DNA of 64,000 nucleotides, taken from assembly GCF_000002875.2 (NCBI RefSeq), contig NC_009416.2, forward strand, positions 999,501-1,063,500. The letters run 5' to 3'. The first letter of the stretch is position 1. Each line of letters opens with the position of its first letter. Source of the stretch: Leishmania infantum JPCM5. Taxonomy: Eukaryota > Euglenozoa > Kinetoplastea > Trypanosomatida > Trypanosomatidae. Positions 39,367 through 50,783 of the stretch are shown here, in pieces. A program made the position numbers and the translations under genes. Below the pieces are notes generated by a model. The model was not told the origin of the DNA and ran no database searches. It saw only the letters and a program-made list of their open reading frames with translations.

Positions 39367-40573
39367 GGGGTGTGAAACCCGCCCGTGGCGCCTTTACGAG
39401 CGCGAGCAGCTGTGTCCGGTCTGTGTGTGCGGGCGTGTTCACGACCTACCTCTCCTCCATGATGATGAAGCGAAGGGCAGGCATCGCTTATTGAGTGGCG
39501 CGCATGTGTGCGCTCGTGTGGGGTGAGGGCCTAGGGAAAGAGGAGAGGGAACTGAATACGGCATTCAGCAGATGCCGCTCGCGCTGAGCGCAACGCCTGC
39601 ACACCTCGTCCTGACGTCGGTCTTCATCGCACTAGGCTGTGCCCACACTCCAAGAGTGGCACTCGCCGCTGTAAAGACGCTTGCCGTGGTCGGCACGGTA
39701 CGCGTTGCTTGTATGCACTGGTGCGTCCGCCTTGAGCGGTGGAAAAGTGCAACAGCATCCCGCGCTCGCGTGGCTGAGCTAACGACCCACACGCACCCGC
39801 ACGACGGCACACAGAGACGACTGAGATGTCGAGCCCAGCGGAGCTCGCTGCATCCTTGTTGATGCACTAAGGTGTTGCCCTCCCTCTTTTTCTTCCGAGT
39901 CGACGCGCACTTCCTTGCCTTTCAGCGTGGACTGAGGGTCGCTGTAACTCATTATCATTATGGCTGTGAGACTTGACGTAGATGTTAGTATTGTAGGATA
40001 TGGGGCGGGGACTGGCGTGTCCTCCGCTCTTCCCTCCCAGTCTCTCGAGGGCGTGTCCGTGCCCATGTGTGTGATGTTGCCCCTCTTTGTGTGTGTGTGT
40101 TGTCTTTGCTCTCCGCGTTGGCGCTTCCGCTTACGGGCCCCCGTGGGATGAAGGGTGCGCCACCGACTAGCGCATACGCAGACTCGTGGCGCGAGGCGGG
40201 AGAGAGCAAAACAGGCAGACAGCGTATCCGTGTCAGGTGATCACGCTAGCGAGACTCGATTCGAGAGAACACAGAGAAACACACACACACACACATTCGT
40301 GCAAGAGTGCAGCACAACAGCAGCCTGCAGGCAGATGCAGAAGCTGTCGGTTGCCGCAGCTGTGCGCCACGCTGCACAGCTGCGGCCGCGGCGTGTGCAT
40401 GCTTCTACGTGTATGTGTGTGCGTTTGTGAGGCAAGCACCGTTGACACCGGCGTCACTACCACAGGAAGCAATAGAGAGAGAGACGGCTATCCGATCAGC
40501 ATGTGATTCTCCGCCACCGTCCACTTCAATAGCCGCCTGCGCCTCCTTCCATCTCCCCACCTGCTTCGCCCCT

Positions 40574-43500
40574 TCACGTGGAGGGATGCGATTGGGCCAT
40601 CAGGTGCTGCCGTGTGTACTCGTACATGGTTATGGCACCTGCTACGTGCACGTTCAGCGAGCGAATGAGCCCGTACTGCGGAATCTCGACGCAGACGTCG
40701 AGCAGCGGAATAAGTGGGGCTGGCACGCCCTGGCCCTCCGCACCAAGCACCACCGCACACCGCTCCGGGAAGGAAAACTGCTCCAACGGCACACTCGCCG
40801 CCGTCTGCTCGATGCCGACAACCACGTAGCCGCGACGCCGCAGACCCTCGAGGTAGCCGGGCAGGTCCTTCGGCACGACTTCCTCCCACGGGATCCAAAG
40901 CTCTGCGCTGCGCGCTGCTGCCACAAAGTGCGGATGCTCAAACACCTTCTTCTCCGGCACCACGAGCGACTCGATGGCGAAGATTTCGCCGCAGCGGCAC
41001 AAGCCGGCGATGTTCACCGGATTCTCGAGCAGCGAGCCGACGACGATGATGGACTGCTTCTGCGTACGCAGCGCACGTGGGTGCAGCTCGTTGTACACCT
41101 CGCTCGTCCACCATGATGAAACCTTTTTCTGCACGTTCGCCGTGGCCGCGTCGGCACCGCTGGCCTCATCTCCAGCACCGACTGCGGCGGGCCTCGCAAT
41201 TGCGGCGGCGGCAGACGCCTCCAGCATCGGATCGCGCGTCAGCAGCTCCGTCGCCTCCCGTGTGTAATCCACATAGTAGTCTGACGGCGTACTCGTGTGA
41301 GGGATGCCGCGAAAGCCCTTCAAGACGGACACCCGCTCCTGCACCCTCAGGCTTGCACACCAGTCGTGCACGCGCAGCAGCTCCATCGGGTAGAGGGCGC
41401 CAATCATGCAACACATCTCCGTCTCTACAAAGCGCAGCCGCTCGAAGGCGGCAGCCGGCAGCACCTCCGCCAGTACGGTGTTCGCCTCCTTGCGCTGGAC
41501 GCAAAAGAGGCTGCGAGGGCTGCTCGCCGCTTCCGTGTCAAAGAAAAGCATGCTCTCGTGCTTCTCGCGAAGCCTCACGTGCTCCGGGGCATGCAGTACG
41601 TATTCGTAGATGGCTGCCACGGCAGGCGGGACGGGGCGTCCGCGCGCGAGGCGGCGTCGGCAGATGTTGAAAAGTCCGATATGACTGATGATGCGCAGGA
41701 GGTGCTGGTTCGACGTGCTCTGCTGCAGAATGCGTGGGAAGAGCGATGCGAAGATGCCAGACGCAAGCGCCTCGTCACCCGCCGCAGCAGCGGCAGACTC
41801 GTCGGCGCCGCCGGCCTCTTCCTGCCGCAGCAGCACGTGGCAGGCAATGAGGATGTAGCTGCCGCAAACCTGAGGGCGGAGGCTGTGGCTGCCAAGGGCC
41901 TCACTCAAGACGGTGTAGAGAGCGGGTCGCTGCTCCACGAGCCGAATCGCGTACAGCTCCATCAGCCGGCGGACGCTCCCCATGTTGTTCACCGTCAAGC
42001 AGTGGAACACGAGCATGCGAAACACCTCCTCCACCTGGGCAGGTGGCACCGAGTGCTGTTCAGCCAGGCAAGGCAGCAGCGCGCAGAGGAGCTGCCACAG
42101 ACGCATACGTGTGCGGTGTGTCCGTGAGTTGGGCATGCATGGCTCGTGCGTCACCAACGGGTGGCACGTGTTCATACGCAGCAGCTCCATCGTGAGCGGC
42201 ACCGCACGGCCCGCCACGTTCTCGTAACAGCACCACAGCAACGTCGCCACTGCCATGGCGCGGCCCACGCCAGCCATGCAAGTGGTGGGCGGGTAGCACT
42301 GTCGCAGAGCCTCCGGCCAAGTCCATAGAAGCGGCTCCGTGACGGCCACCGTCGACTCATTCTCCTCCTCGTCGCGGTTCGTATTGAAGAAAACGGCAGC
42401 GTACAAGACCACATCGCGCAACACGGGCCAGTTGTTGGCGGGGTTATGCAGCACCTGCAGCGAGGCCGTTATGGCGGCAAAGTAGACGTCACGGTCCGCC
42501 GTCTGTGCATCCTTGCCCTCGCCCTTGAGAACTCGCAGCAGGGCCTCCTTTACGTAGTCGGGATGGTGCGGCATGACGTAGTGCAGCACGGTGAATGCAA
42601 GGGCAGCGAGTCGAGTGTATTGGCGCGCACCGACTTCTCGCATGTGCTCCCACATGCCGTCCGCGATGGTGACGTAATCCACCACCTCTGGCACATTCGA
42701 GGACGACACCCAGAGCAGCACATCGTACACACTGGCAAGGTTCACGGTCCAGCACTCGCTAAGCTGGCCCAGTGCGTAGTCCTGCACGCGTCTCACAAGA
42801 CCAGGAGATGTCCGCGTCGAATTCGATGCTGCGGTGTCGGTGTCTTCCTGTTCAGCGGCAGTCAGGGACAGCAAAAGGACATAGAGCGCGTTGCACACGT
42901 AGCGGCCCTGCTGGCTGAGCAGCGTAGACCACGGCAGGTTCGACAACGCACTGGGGACGGCACCTGATGGGACGCGCTGCGATGGCAGCGCCATGAGCTG
43001 GTCGACGTACACCTCTAGCACGTCACGTGGCAGCACCACGGCAATCGGACAGCGGGAGCTGGCGGCGGCAGAGAATGGCGGCGCCTCCCGGCACGTCGGC
43101 AAAGCAGTCGGGAACAGCAGGCGTCCCTTTGCCACCGTGTCGAGGCCTTCATCGTGCCGCGCCTGCGGCGCGGTGCTCGCCTCGTGCTTCACAGAGAGAT
43201 ACCCGCATAACTCACTCTGCAGTAGGCGGGCCGCGTTGCGGCTGACGATCAGCAACGCGGCAAGTCGCTTTTGCCCCGCCTCCTCGCTGCTAGCGGTGCC
43301 GGCACCCGACGCAGACATGGACTCGTAAGCGGCGGAGCACTCGCGAAGAAGACACATAAGCTGCCGCACATGCTGTGGGGCGTTTAACGCCTCTGCAGCA
43401 GCAGCAGCAGCGGCCGGTGTGCGCGTCGTCGGATCGCACGCGATCGCGTTGAGAGAGGCTATGGCAGCTGCCAGTACGTCGAAGTTTGTGATGTTCATGA

Positions 43501-46500
43501 GTGCCCATGTTGTGTCGGCTTCGTCGTGCGTCTCACCTTCGAACAGCGAGCGCACGGTGCGCAACTGCCCCGGCGCCTCTGCAGCGTCGCAGATGCTACG
43601 CACGCTCGCCTGCAGGGCCGCCATGACGTGGCCGTGTAAAGCAGAAGCTATGGACTGCAGTGTCGTGTTCACTGGCCACAGCTGAGCGCACACGGCACCG
43701 CCAACGCTGTGCTGGAACTCCACCAAGCACGCCGCGCTTGCCAGCACGTGTGCAGCAGTGCAGTAGGCGCGCGTCTGCAGCGACGCGATCGTGGTCGCAA
43801 TGCGATCGCCGATGGCTCGCACGAGCTCAGCGTGACGCATGGACCCGGTGCGTGTGAGAGCGCCGACCAAGAAGAACGTCTCCTTGACTGCCACAATGTT
43901 CACCACCTCATGTGAGCAGGGTTCTGCGGGCGCCCGCAGTAGTGCCTCAACGCGGCAGGCCAGCCCCTCGACATCCAGTAACGCCTCTAACAGTGAAGGC
44001 GCCGCCTTGTCAAAGTTGGCCTGCCGCATCGGCTGCTGTCGCGCGCTGAACTGCACAAGCCAGTGCTGCAGAAAGCGCTCCTCAACAGAGGCGCCGACGA
44101 GGCCGTACTGCCCACACGCGTCTACGCTCGCGATGCTGTGGCCTCCCGACTCGCCGAGTGGGCCGCATATGCAGTACAGGCGCCAGAAAGCCGAGTGCAG
44201 CCGACAGCGGCGCGGAGAAGCCGTCGCAGCCGCTAGCGTTGTAAGTGCCGCGAAAAGGATGACCGTCACACGCACATCCAGCCAGAACGGAACGTTCTCC
44301 TGGACAGAGTCACGCATGAAGCGGTGCAACCGCCCCAACACCCCCTCATCGAGTAGGACAGGCTCCGCATCGAGGCCGTGGTCTAGAAAAACCTGCGCAA
44401 TGGCGAGCAGCACACGCGCCAGCGTGCATACTGTGAAGCGCGGCGGCTTTTTGATGGCCGTGTCCAGCATGCAATGCAGAGCGTCGATGCGGCCCGCCAC
44501 GGCGTCGGCGTCGCTGGAAGTCCAGCGGTGGGCGAAGAGGGACGCGTAGAAGCGCTCCACCTCCTGTGCAAGCGGCTCCACATCCGGCACAGCCTTCACC
44601 TCCGTCCCCTCGAACGCCTTGGTGTCCAGGAAGGACGCGGTGATCGGGACGCGGTCGATGTCGCCGCACAACCGCGGATCTGACGCACTCTGGAAGACGT
44701 ACTGGAAAAGAAAGCTCGGGGAGAGCGATCGCAGCACGCGCTGCGGCAGCGCCCATATACGGCGCAGGCCCACCTTGCGCACGCCGAGGTTTGGGTGAAG
44801 GATAAGCTTCAGAAGCAGCATTTCGATCCACCGCGGGTGCAGCGCGGCAGCGCTCACGCCTACTGTCAATCCCGCCACGACGTCGCATGGCGACGCGGCA
44901 CTCTCAAGCCGGCTATCCAGCTGAGCAATGAGGGTGTCCAGGCGGGCCATGACAGGCTCGATAATGTGCCAGCCGTACTCGTTGAGTGATTCCAGCACCA
45001 AGAAGAAATTGTCCCACGTGGTGGCGCTGAGCGAGTCGCCATGTTCGGCGGCTGCACCGTTTCGATGCTTGCCGGCCCCACTGCCGACACCGCTGATGGT
45101 CGTGCACCAGCGGAAGAGCGGGTGAAACTCGATGATGGGCGGCAGAGCTGCAGAGGGCGCGTCAGTGCGCAGCCTCGCCTGCTGCTCCTGCCACTGCTCC
45201 CGCTGCTGCTGCTTTGTCATGTGCACGATGCGCTTCAGAAGGTACTCGACGCGTAGCTGCATGTTCGCGCGGTGGCCGGCGTCCGCCTCCGGCGCTGTTA
45301 GGCTGCGATGCAGCGCGCTGCTCAGCACTGTCCAGAGAAACTCAGAGAAACGAAAGTCCGTGCGCGGGTCGAGGGAAGAATGTCGAAAGAGAAAGTCGAA
45401 CAACGCGGCGATGAGAAGCACCACCTCGTCGCAGTTGTCCCCATGGAGCAGCAGCACAGCATCCTCAGCAGCAGCACCTGGTGAATGTTGTGAGGAGTCC
45501 GGCGAGATCGCCGCCGTCATCGACGAAGTATTCGGGCGGCTCGCGAGTGTGCGCAGAAGATTGTGCACGAGATGCTCGTACTGCTCCAGCCCTTGGCCCC
45601 CGTCGAGCAGCAGCAGTGGAATGAGCACGCGCTGGCAAATTAGTGCAACGGGCACTGTGCGGTGCTGCTGCTGCCCATGATGTGCACGCGTTGCTCGCAC
45701 GGCGGTGCTGCTCACGGTACTCGCCTCGGCCGCCGTGGCACCGAGAGAGGCAAGGCAGCATTGGATGAGAGACACCTTCAGCTCTTTGAGCCTCTCACGA
45801 GACGGAAAAGGGTAGCAGGACGGAATGGCGCTGCAGCTCAAAGTCGGCGCCTCCGAGCCAAAGGCGGCTGTGTTGAATGCACTGGCGCCAGCGTCAGCGC
45901 CCTCTCCTGCTGGCCGCTGCGTCGACAACTTCGCGCGCTTCCACGCCTGTGCTCCCGCGGTCGGCGCCGTGTCTTTCTTGCTTGCTGCGGCTTTGCAGGA
46001 AGTTGCTGCAGCAGCTGCTGCTGCAGGGCCCTCGAGGGCGAGGCCTTGCAGCTGGAATGGCTTACATAGCACCATGAGCGACGTGATCTGGCCGATTAGT
46101 TCCGTGGCGATGCTTGCGTTCAGACCATCCTCGCGCCCTGTCTCTAAGGCTTCGCAAGCAGCGTTCAGCACCTGCTCGCAGCAGTTCCTAGGCAGCAAGG
46201 ACAGCTGCGCCACGGTGTAGCAGACGGCCGTGCGTGCCTCCGCGGAGAACGGCGGCTGCGCGCTCAGTAGCTGCAGCACGCTCGACTGCCAACGCTCGCA
46301 TACATCATCGACCCATTCCTGTCCCACGCCGCTCGTCTCGAACTCTGTTACGTGCGTGCGTGCGTAGCCCAAGAGCGCGCCAGAGGCGGCGATGAGCGTT
46401 GGCGCGCACTCGGGTGGAGGAGACGAGTGCGACAACGTTGCTGGCTCTGGGGCATCTGACGACGCCGGGGACGAGGTGTAAAGACTCTCTCCATAAAGCA

Positions 46501-46711
46501 GCGCTGCCCACTCGCGCGTCATCATGCCCTCTAGGTGCTGGTACAGGTCCGCGGGTTGAAAAGCGGTCGTCAAGTCGCAGGCAAGGAGAAACAGGCGTGA
46601 GACGTGCTCCCCCACGTCTTGGGTGAGGCTGGTGCCACTGCCACTACCGCCGCTGTCGTGCCGCGTGGCAAGCTGATCGACCAGAGCGACGAACAAAGAC
46701 GGCGACGGCAT
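40574..46711 (-). CDS. TRM3: tRNA (guanosine-2'-O)-methyltransferase, Trm3/TARBP1 type
   Basis: This is a 2045-residue protein. Residues from about 1888 to the end form a SpoU-class (SPOUT) methyltransferase domain. Motif 1 is ENPVNIAGLCRCGEIF (from about 1896), motif 2 is VLGAEGQGVP (about 1988-1997) and motif 3 is VEIPQYGLIRSLNVHVAGA (about 2008-2026). All three match TARBP1/Trm3, which methylates the ribose of G18 in the D-loop of tRNAs using S-adenosylmethionine. The long N-terminal part is helical and HEAT-like, as in the yeast and human proteins, with Ala/Thr-rich insertions. Length is somewhat above the family's usual 1400-1600 residues. The frame is open to 47080, but the ATG at 46711 follows a spliced-leader-like AG and starts a sensible N-terminus. 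The family call is firm. Confidence 0.92.
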   Translation of the reverse strand: MPSPSLFVALVDQLATRHDSGGSGSGTSLTQDVGEHVSRLFLLACDLTTAFQPADLYQHLEGMMTREWAALLYGESLYTSSPASSDAPEPATLSHSSPPPECAPTLIAASGALLGYARTHVTEFETSGVGQEWVDDVCERWQSSVLQLLSAQPPFSAEARTAVCYTVAQLSLLPRNCCEQVLNAACEALETGREDGLNASIATELIGQITSLMVLCKPFQLQGLALEGPAAAAAAATSCKAAASKKDTAPTAGAQAWKRAKLSTQRPAGEGADAGASAFNTAAFGSEAPTLSCSAIPSCYPFPSRERLKELKVSLIQCCLASLGATAAEASTVSSTAVRATRAHHGQQQHRTVPVALICQRVLIPLLLLDGGQGLEQYEHLVHNLLRTLASRPNTSSMTAAISPDSSQHSPGAAAEDAVLLLHGDNCDEVVLLIAALFDFLFRHSSLDPRTDFRFSEFLWTVLSSALHRSLTAPEADAGHRANMQLRVEYLLKRIVHMTKQQQREQWQEQQARLRTDAPSAALPPIIEFHPLFRWCTTISGVGSGAGKHRNGAAAEHGDSLSATTWDNFFLVLESLNEYGWHIIEPVMARLDTLIAQLDSRLESAASPCDVVAGLTVGVSAAALHPRWIEMLLLKLILHPNLGVRKVGLRRIWALPQRVLRSLSPSFLFQYVFQSASDPRLCGDIDRVPITASFLDTKAFEGTEVKAVPDVEPLAQEVERFYASLFAHRWTSSDADAVAGRIDALHCMLDTAIKKPPRFTVCTLARVLLAIAQVFLDHGLDAEPVLLDEGVLGRLHRFMRDSVQENVPFWLDVRVTVILFAALTTLAAATASPRRCRLHSAFWRLYCICGPLGESGGHSIASVDACGQYGLVGASVEERFLQHWLVQFSARQQPMRQANFDKAAPSLLEALLDVEGLACRVEALLRAPAEPCSHEVVNIVAVKETFFLVGALTRTGSMRHAELVRAIGDRIATTIASLQTRAYCTAAHVLASAACLVEFQHSVGGAVCAQLWPVNTTLQSIASALHGHVMAALQASVRSICDAAEAPGQLRTVRSLFEGETHDEADTTWALMNITNFDVLAAAIASLNAIACDPTTRTPAAAAAAAEALNAPQHVRQLMCLLRECSAAYESMSASGAGTASSEEAGQKRLAALLIVSRNAARLLQSELCGYLSVKHEASTAPQARHDEGLDTVAKGRLLFPTALPTCREAPPFSAAASSRCPIAVVLPRDVLEVYVDQLMALPSQRVPSGAVPSALSNLPWSTLLSQQGRYVCNALYVLLLSLTAAEQEDTDTAASNSTRTSPGLVRRVQDYALGQLSECWTVNLASVYDVLLWVSSSNVPEVVDYVTIADGMWEHMREVGARQYTRLAALAFTVLHYVMPHHPDYVKEALLRVLKGEGKDAQTADRDVYFAAITASLQVLHNPANNWPVLRDVVLYAAVFFNTNRDEEENESTVAVTEPLLWTWPEALRQCYPPTTCMAGVGRAMAVATLLWCCYENVAGRAVPLTMELLRMNTCHPLVTHEPCMPNSRTHRTRMRLWQLLCALLPCLAEQHSVPPAQVEEVFRMLVFHCLTVNNMGSVRRLMELYAIRLVEQRPALYTVLSEALGSHSLRPQVCGSYILIACHVLLRQEEAGGADESAAAAAGDEALASGIFASLFPRILQQSTSNQHLLRIISHIGLFNICRRRLARGRPVPPAVAAIYEYVLHAPEHVRLREKHESMLFFDTEAASSPRSLFCVQRKEANTVLAEVLPAAAFERLRFVETEMCCMIGALYPMELLRVHDWCASLRVQERVSVLKGFRGIPHTSTPSDYYVDYTREATELLTRDPMLEASAAAAIARPAAVGAGDEASGADAATANVQKKVSSWWTSEVYNELHPRALRTQKQSIIVVGSLLENPVNIAGLCRCGEIFAIESLVVPEKKVFEHPHFVAAARSAELWIPWEEVVPKDLPGYLEGLRRRGYVVVGIEQTAASVPLEQFSFPERCAVVLGAEGQGVPAPLIPLLDVCVEIPQYGLIRSLNVHVAGAITMYEYTRQHLMAQSHPST

Positions 46712-46712
46712 G

Positions 46713-46714
46713 CT
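46713..46714 (-). promoter_or_regulatory. Candidate spliced-leader acceptor AG for the Trm3-like gene
   Basis: The minus strand reads CTCCCTTTTTTTGTG, then CTCGTCTCTGCCC, and then the first AG, one base before the ATG at 46711. It implies a near-zero 5' UTR and argues against the upstream extension to 47080. Confidence 0.4.
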
Positions 46715-47301
46715 GCGTGAATGGGCAGAGACGAGCAAACACAAAAAAAGGGAGAAAGGGCGACGAGTGAAAGACGAGTCACAAAAAGGGTGGCGGTGCG
46801 TTGGGCGTGTGTGTGTGTGTGTGCTTCTCTGTGCGTGTGCACGGCGTCGACTTCTCCTTGGATATGGCAATGGTGATGGCGGAGAGGTGGTACACGCACA
46901 AGTGAAGCGTGCTGTACCCATCCTACGGGACGGGAGGGGTAGGGTCGGCGTGCCCGGTGTGTTTTTTTTTCCAGAATGGAATAAAGGAGAAGAGAGACAA
47001 CCAGCAGGACATACGATGCTAGCAATGCAGCAGCACAACAAGACGCACAGAAACTGTGCTGGAGAACCACCCAAAGGCAATATCGGGGCCCACAGTCAGC
47101 CCTTCTCGCCTCCCTGTCGCATGTGGTAGAGCGGTGTGCGCAGGTCAGCCAAAATAAAAAGGGGGAAAAGAGCGGCCGGGCGAAGAAACAGGCGGCGGCA
47201 GAGGGCGAATGGGGAGGAAAGTGCACCGCCGTTGCGGGCGCGTTCCTTGCCTGCTTCCTCTTTCTTTGTCGCTTCGGTCTCTCATGCGTTTCGGGGTTTT
47301 C
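46715..47301. other. Intergenic region between the Trm3-like and 251-aa genes
   Basis: This holds a GT run near 46806-46823, a T run at 46962-46970 and otherwise unremarkable sequence. No gene is supported. Confidence 0.6.
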
Positions 47302-48057
47302 TCAGAAGAACTCAAGCGGTGATACCACGTCGTGGTTCATGGCCAACGCCACCGCATCCGCCTCTGCCGACATCCGCAGAAGACGCTCCGCCAACTCTTT
47401 GCATTTTTCGTCGACGGACGTCTGTGTCGCTCCGGTGAGGGCGTCGGCGTCGACGTGGCGCAGGAGTTCTCCGAGAGGCACAGCAGAGTCACCTCCAACA
47501 TGCGCGCGCCAGCCCCTGCTGGGTTGATGAGAGGAGGAGACAGACACACCGGTCACTGGAGACGCCAAGTCACCTTTTCGAATAGAGAGATTGTCATGCA
47601 GCAGCGGGGCGGCAGCGATCACATGCAAGCTCGGCGGTGTCAGCGCTTCCAGCTCCTGCGCTCGACTATTCATGGCAACTCCGCTTTGCGCTGGTTCCAT
47701 GCGTTGCAACGGATCGCACTTCGCCCCTGTGAGAGGCGGGACACGACCTCCGCCATGGGGCGCGGTCAAGTCGAAGCGAGTGACTCTCGCGACTTGCTCG
47801 CTGTCAGGAGGCACCGCTTTTGATGGGGCTACCGAGGGGGCGCAAGCGAAAGGGGAAGAGGTGCCGCTCGACGCGCTCGAGCTGGGCGTGGTGCCGCTCA
47901 CACTGCCGTTGTTGGTCGAAGTCGGTCCGCTCCGCATGGCAGAGCCGACCCAGACCACCGACGTGTCCCCCCTCTCTTGAATAACATGGAATTCAAACTG
48001 ATCAAGCAACCTTCGCTGCTCTTCGGCCAGCAGCAGCGCTGGTGGGGTAGCGGCCAT
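47302..48057 (-). CDS. Hypothetical protein, 251 aa
   Basis: I do not recognise this family. Residues 1-40 or so contain a helical segment (LLAEEQRRLLDQFEFHVIQ) and a short beta-like stretch (TSVVWVGS). The middle is Ser/Pro/Thr-rich and probably disordered. The last 60 residues or so are helical, with VDEKCKELAERLLRMSAEAD as the clearest amphipathic helix. No membrane segment or signal peptide is seen. The frame opens with a TTG at 48090; the first true ATG is at 48057, which I use. Coding is supported by the absence of stops, composition and strand. Confidence 0.72.
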   Translation of the reverse strand: MAATPPALLLAEEQRRLLDQFEFHVIQERGDTSVVWVGSAMRSGPTSTNNGSVSGTTPSSSASSGTSSPFACAPSVAPSKAVPPDSEQVARVTRFDLTAPHGGGRVPPLTGAKCDPLQRMEPAQSGVAMNSRAQELEALTPPSLHVIAAAPLLHDNLSIRKGDLASPVTGVSVSSSHQPSRGWRAHVGGDSAVPLGELLRHVDADALTGATQTSVDEKCKELAERLLRMSAEADAVALAMNHDVVSPLEFF

Positions 48058-48434
48058 CACCCGCGGCGAGTGCTCACTCAGCAGTACCAATTCACTCAGC
48101 CTGGCAGTTTGAGGAAGGAGCTGAGAGGAAGAGGAAAGATGGGCACAGAAGCGAGGATTGACCGAGGAGAGAGCGGTTCGACGTGATAAAAGTAAAAGAC
48201 AGAACTGCGCGCCTGCGCAGCGAAACCTCCGCAGGTGCGCACCGCAACGCCTGACGCCTTAAAAGCTCTGAGAGGAGAAGACAATGAGGAGGCCGAATAT
48301 CAAACAGAGTCTCTAAGGTGTGTGTGAGGAGAAACAAGGCAGGGAGGGAACGCCGCCTGCGCTCTAGTGCTCACTCGCATATGGCGAACTATCGCTGTCT
48401 AGTACGATGGCGCCTTTGTGTTTGCGAAGCGTTC

Positions 48435-48449
48435 GGGGGGGGGGGGGGG
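48435..48449. repeat. G15 homopolymer
   Basis: Fifteen consecutive G on the plus strand, so C15 in the minus-strand transcript. Confidence 0.95.
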
Positions 48450-48549
48450 CGAAGGCGAGAGGGACGGGCAGCAGCAATGACACGACGATTGTAAAGCGGG
48501 AGAGAGCACACAAAAAGGCGAGTGAGTGAAGATGAGGGTGTATGTAGCG

Positions 48550-48580
48550 GCTTCATCTGCAGCTTCATCTGCAGCTTCTA
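48550..48580. repeat. Short 12-bp tandem repeat
   Basis: The unit GCTTCATCTGCA occurs about two and a half times. Confidence 0.85.
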
Positions 48581-50759
48581 CAGCTCCCTCATCAGCCTCT
48601 TTTCGATTCCAAGTGCAGAAGCCGCAGTGCTGCTGCTCTCTTCATACGCGGCTCAACTGCGCTGGTGCGCCGAGGCCATACAAACTATCCATGTCCGTCG
48701 GCATCGCCTTCGTCGCCCTCTCCTTGCGGGCGGGCCCCTGCACGACACCGAGTTGCGCGTGCGGCGATAGACGAGACCCGCCTGTGCAGCGCAAACACAA
48801 TGCGAGCACATGGGTCTGTGTCGGCTCACCCTGCCATCCACAGCGAGCGTGCCGTTCCGCGCCCTCTTCCTCCGAGGGGTGGCTGTTATCGACCTTCGTT
48901 ATTGTGTTCCTTCCTGAGCGCTACATATTGCGCATGCAAAGGTGACGTGAAGCGTGTTCTTCCATTTCTTCCTCCTTTGCTTGCCTGATGTGGGGAAGGC
49001 CGCCACGCCGATATACACTCCCACGGACACAGAGAGAGAGGGAGAGAGGCGCACACGCACACACGCACCGAGCTTCATCGATACAAGAAGCACCTGGTGT
49101 ACTGGAGGTGTTAGTGCTGGTGCTGGTGGTGGTGGGAGCGAAGGACAGAGAGAGAGAGAATGTCTCTTGGCCTCCTCACGAGCGTGTGTCTGTATGCGCG
49201 TGTGCGTCTCTTCCTCAAGTCCGATTGGTGGGTGCTGGCGATAATTAGTCGTGAGCACTCGTGAAGAAGCATGTATATGTGTGTCTATCTAAGCGCGGGG
49301 AGTCGCTATTTCGGAAGCAAGTTCTTCAGCTCTGGTTTTCGTTTAACCTTCTTCCGCGGCCGCTCCCCGCCTCACTCTCTTGGCCAACTCCCGCCACGGC
49401 TCTCCGCTCATGCGCAGAAAGGGAGAAAGGGAAAACGAGTCTGAAAGCCACGCGCGCATGCGTGTCAGCGAAGTGGTAGAGAGGAGTCCAAACAAAAAGA
49501 AAACAAAGAGATGAAGAGAAAGAGAGAACGCGGTTCCGCACACGCTCCAGACAGCAACTGAATATACGAACACAGACGCGCAAATATGTATATAGGCAAG
49601 CGTTGCTTCCTCTCACCATTACTTTTTCTTGTTTGTGCGTGCGTGAGCACATGTGCGGCTAAAGAAAGAGAGCTCGCCACCACCGCCCCTGCCGCATGCA
49701 GGTGAGCAATACGACCCGAAGAAAGCGCAAAACACGAAAGCACGGGGTAGAGAGAGAAATGAAGACAACAGCTGTCGACTGTCTGCACCTCTTCAAGCAA
49801 CACACAAAAATGTCGATACCTCGAGCGCACGGGGGTCTCATACGCAGCCAGGCAGCGTAGCGAACGGCCACCATAAGAGAGAAGAAACGGGCAAGGTGAT
49901 GCGCCAGGGCGGGGGGAGGGGGGTGCGCTGCGATGCCCTTGGCGAGGGACAGAGAGAAGAGGTGGGGCAGAGGCATCACACAGTGAGTCGCAAAAAAGAA
50001 GTAGAGACAAGAGGCAGGAAAGAAAAGGTCACTCGCAGTCGAGGTAGTGTGCGTAGAGGTGAAAGAGGGAGACATGCGCGGGAATGGTGAAGCAGCGCCG
50101 GTGCCCCACCCACCACCAAAAAGCGCACGCGCGCGAAGCAAACACATAGGCAAAAAGGAGGGAAGAAAGAAGACCCAAAAACGAGCGAAACAACAAACAA
50201 CAAAAGAAAAGAAGCCGCACGCCGAAACACATTTCTCACGCACGCCTGGCGCTTTTGTCGCTTTCTGTTGCTGTGAAACCTCGGTGTTCGGCCGACCTAA
50301 CCACACACACACACACAGGCAGGCAGGCAGACAAACAGACACAGATCCGTGATGACCAACGTCAACATCGCGCTCTCGTCCCGCTTCGTCCTCAGCGATA
50401 AAGAGAATCAGACGAAAAGGAAGCCACACAGAAGCGAGCGAGAATTCGAAGAGAGAGAGGGAGCGAGATGCGTGACGGGTAAGACACAAGGGCGGTGGTG
50501 ACAGTTGTGAGCGGTCAGTCCAGGACACACGCACACACACAAGCCTAATCTCATAACCATCATGGAAATGCGCGCTTAGAAGCAAGAACGCGGGAAAGAA
50601 GGGGGAAGACTAAGACAGTCGCCGATGGTGAGAAAGGGGAAAAGGGCTTTCACAGGTTCTGCACTCAGGTGTTTACAAGAACAAATGAAAAGAAATCAAC
50701 GCAAAAAAAAAAAAGAAAACGTAAACGCACAACAATACAGTTTGGCGTATACGCGCGTC

Positions 50760-50783
50760 TGTGTGTGTGTGTGTGTGTGTGTG
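50760..50783. repeat. (TG)n microsatellite
   Basis: An uninterrupted TG run of 24 bases. Confidence 0.95.

Larger units (their letters stand above)
38241..40573. other. Intergenic region between cystathionine beta-lyase and Trm3-like genes
   Basis: The part at 38650-39366 is described separately. A (CA)n repeat lies at 39328-39348 and a shorter one near 40280-40293. From 39480 to 40160 the sequence is balanced and non-repetitive, but I find no domain or long ATG frame on the minus strand. Confidence 0.5.

Noticed and set aside
48532..48945. Plus-strand frame starting with Ala/Ser repeats
   Set aside because: The repeat-encoded start and opposite strand argue against a gene; it coincides with the short 12-bp tandem repeat.
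49659..50585. 308-codon frame on the minus strand
   Set aside because: The translation is Cys/Phe/Leu/Ser-rich simple sequence without a domain; typical of CT-rich trypanosomatid intergenic DNA.
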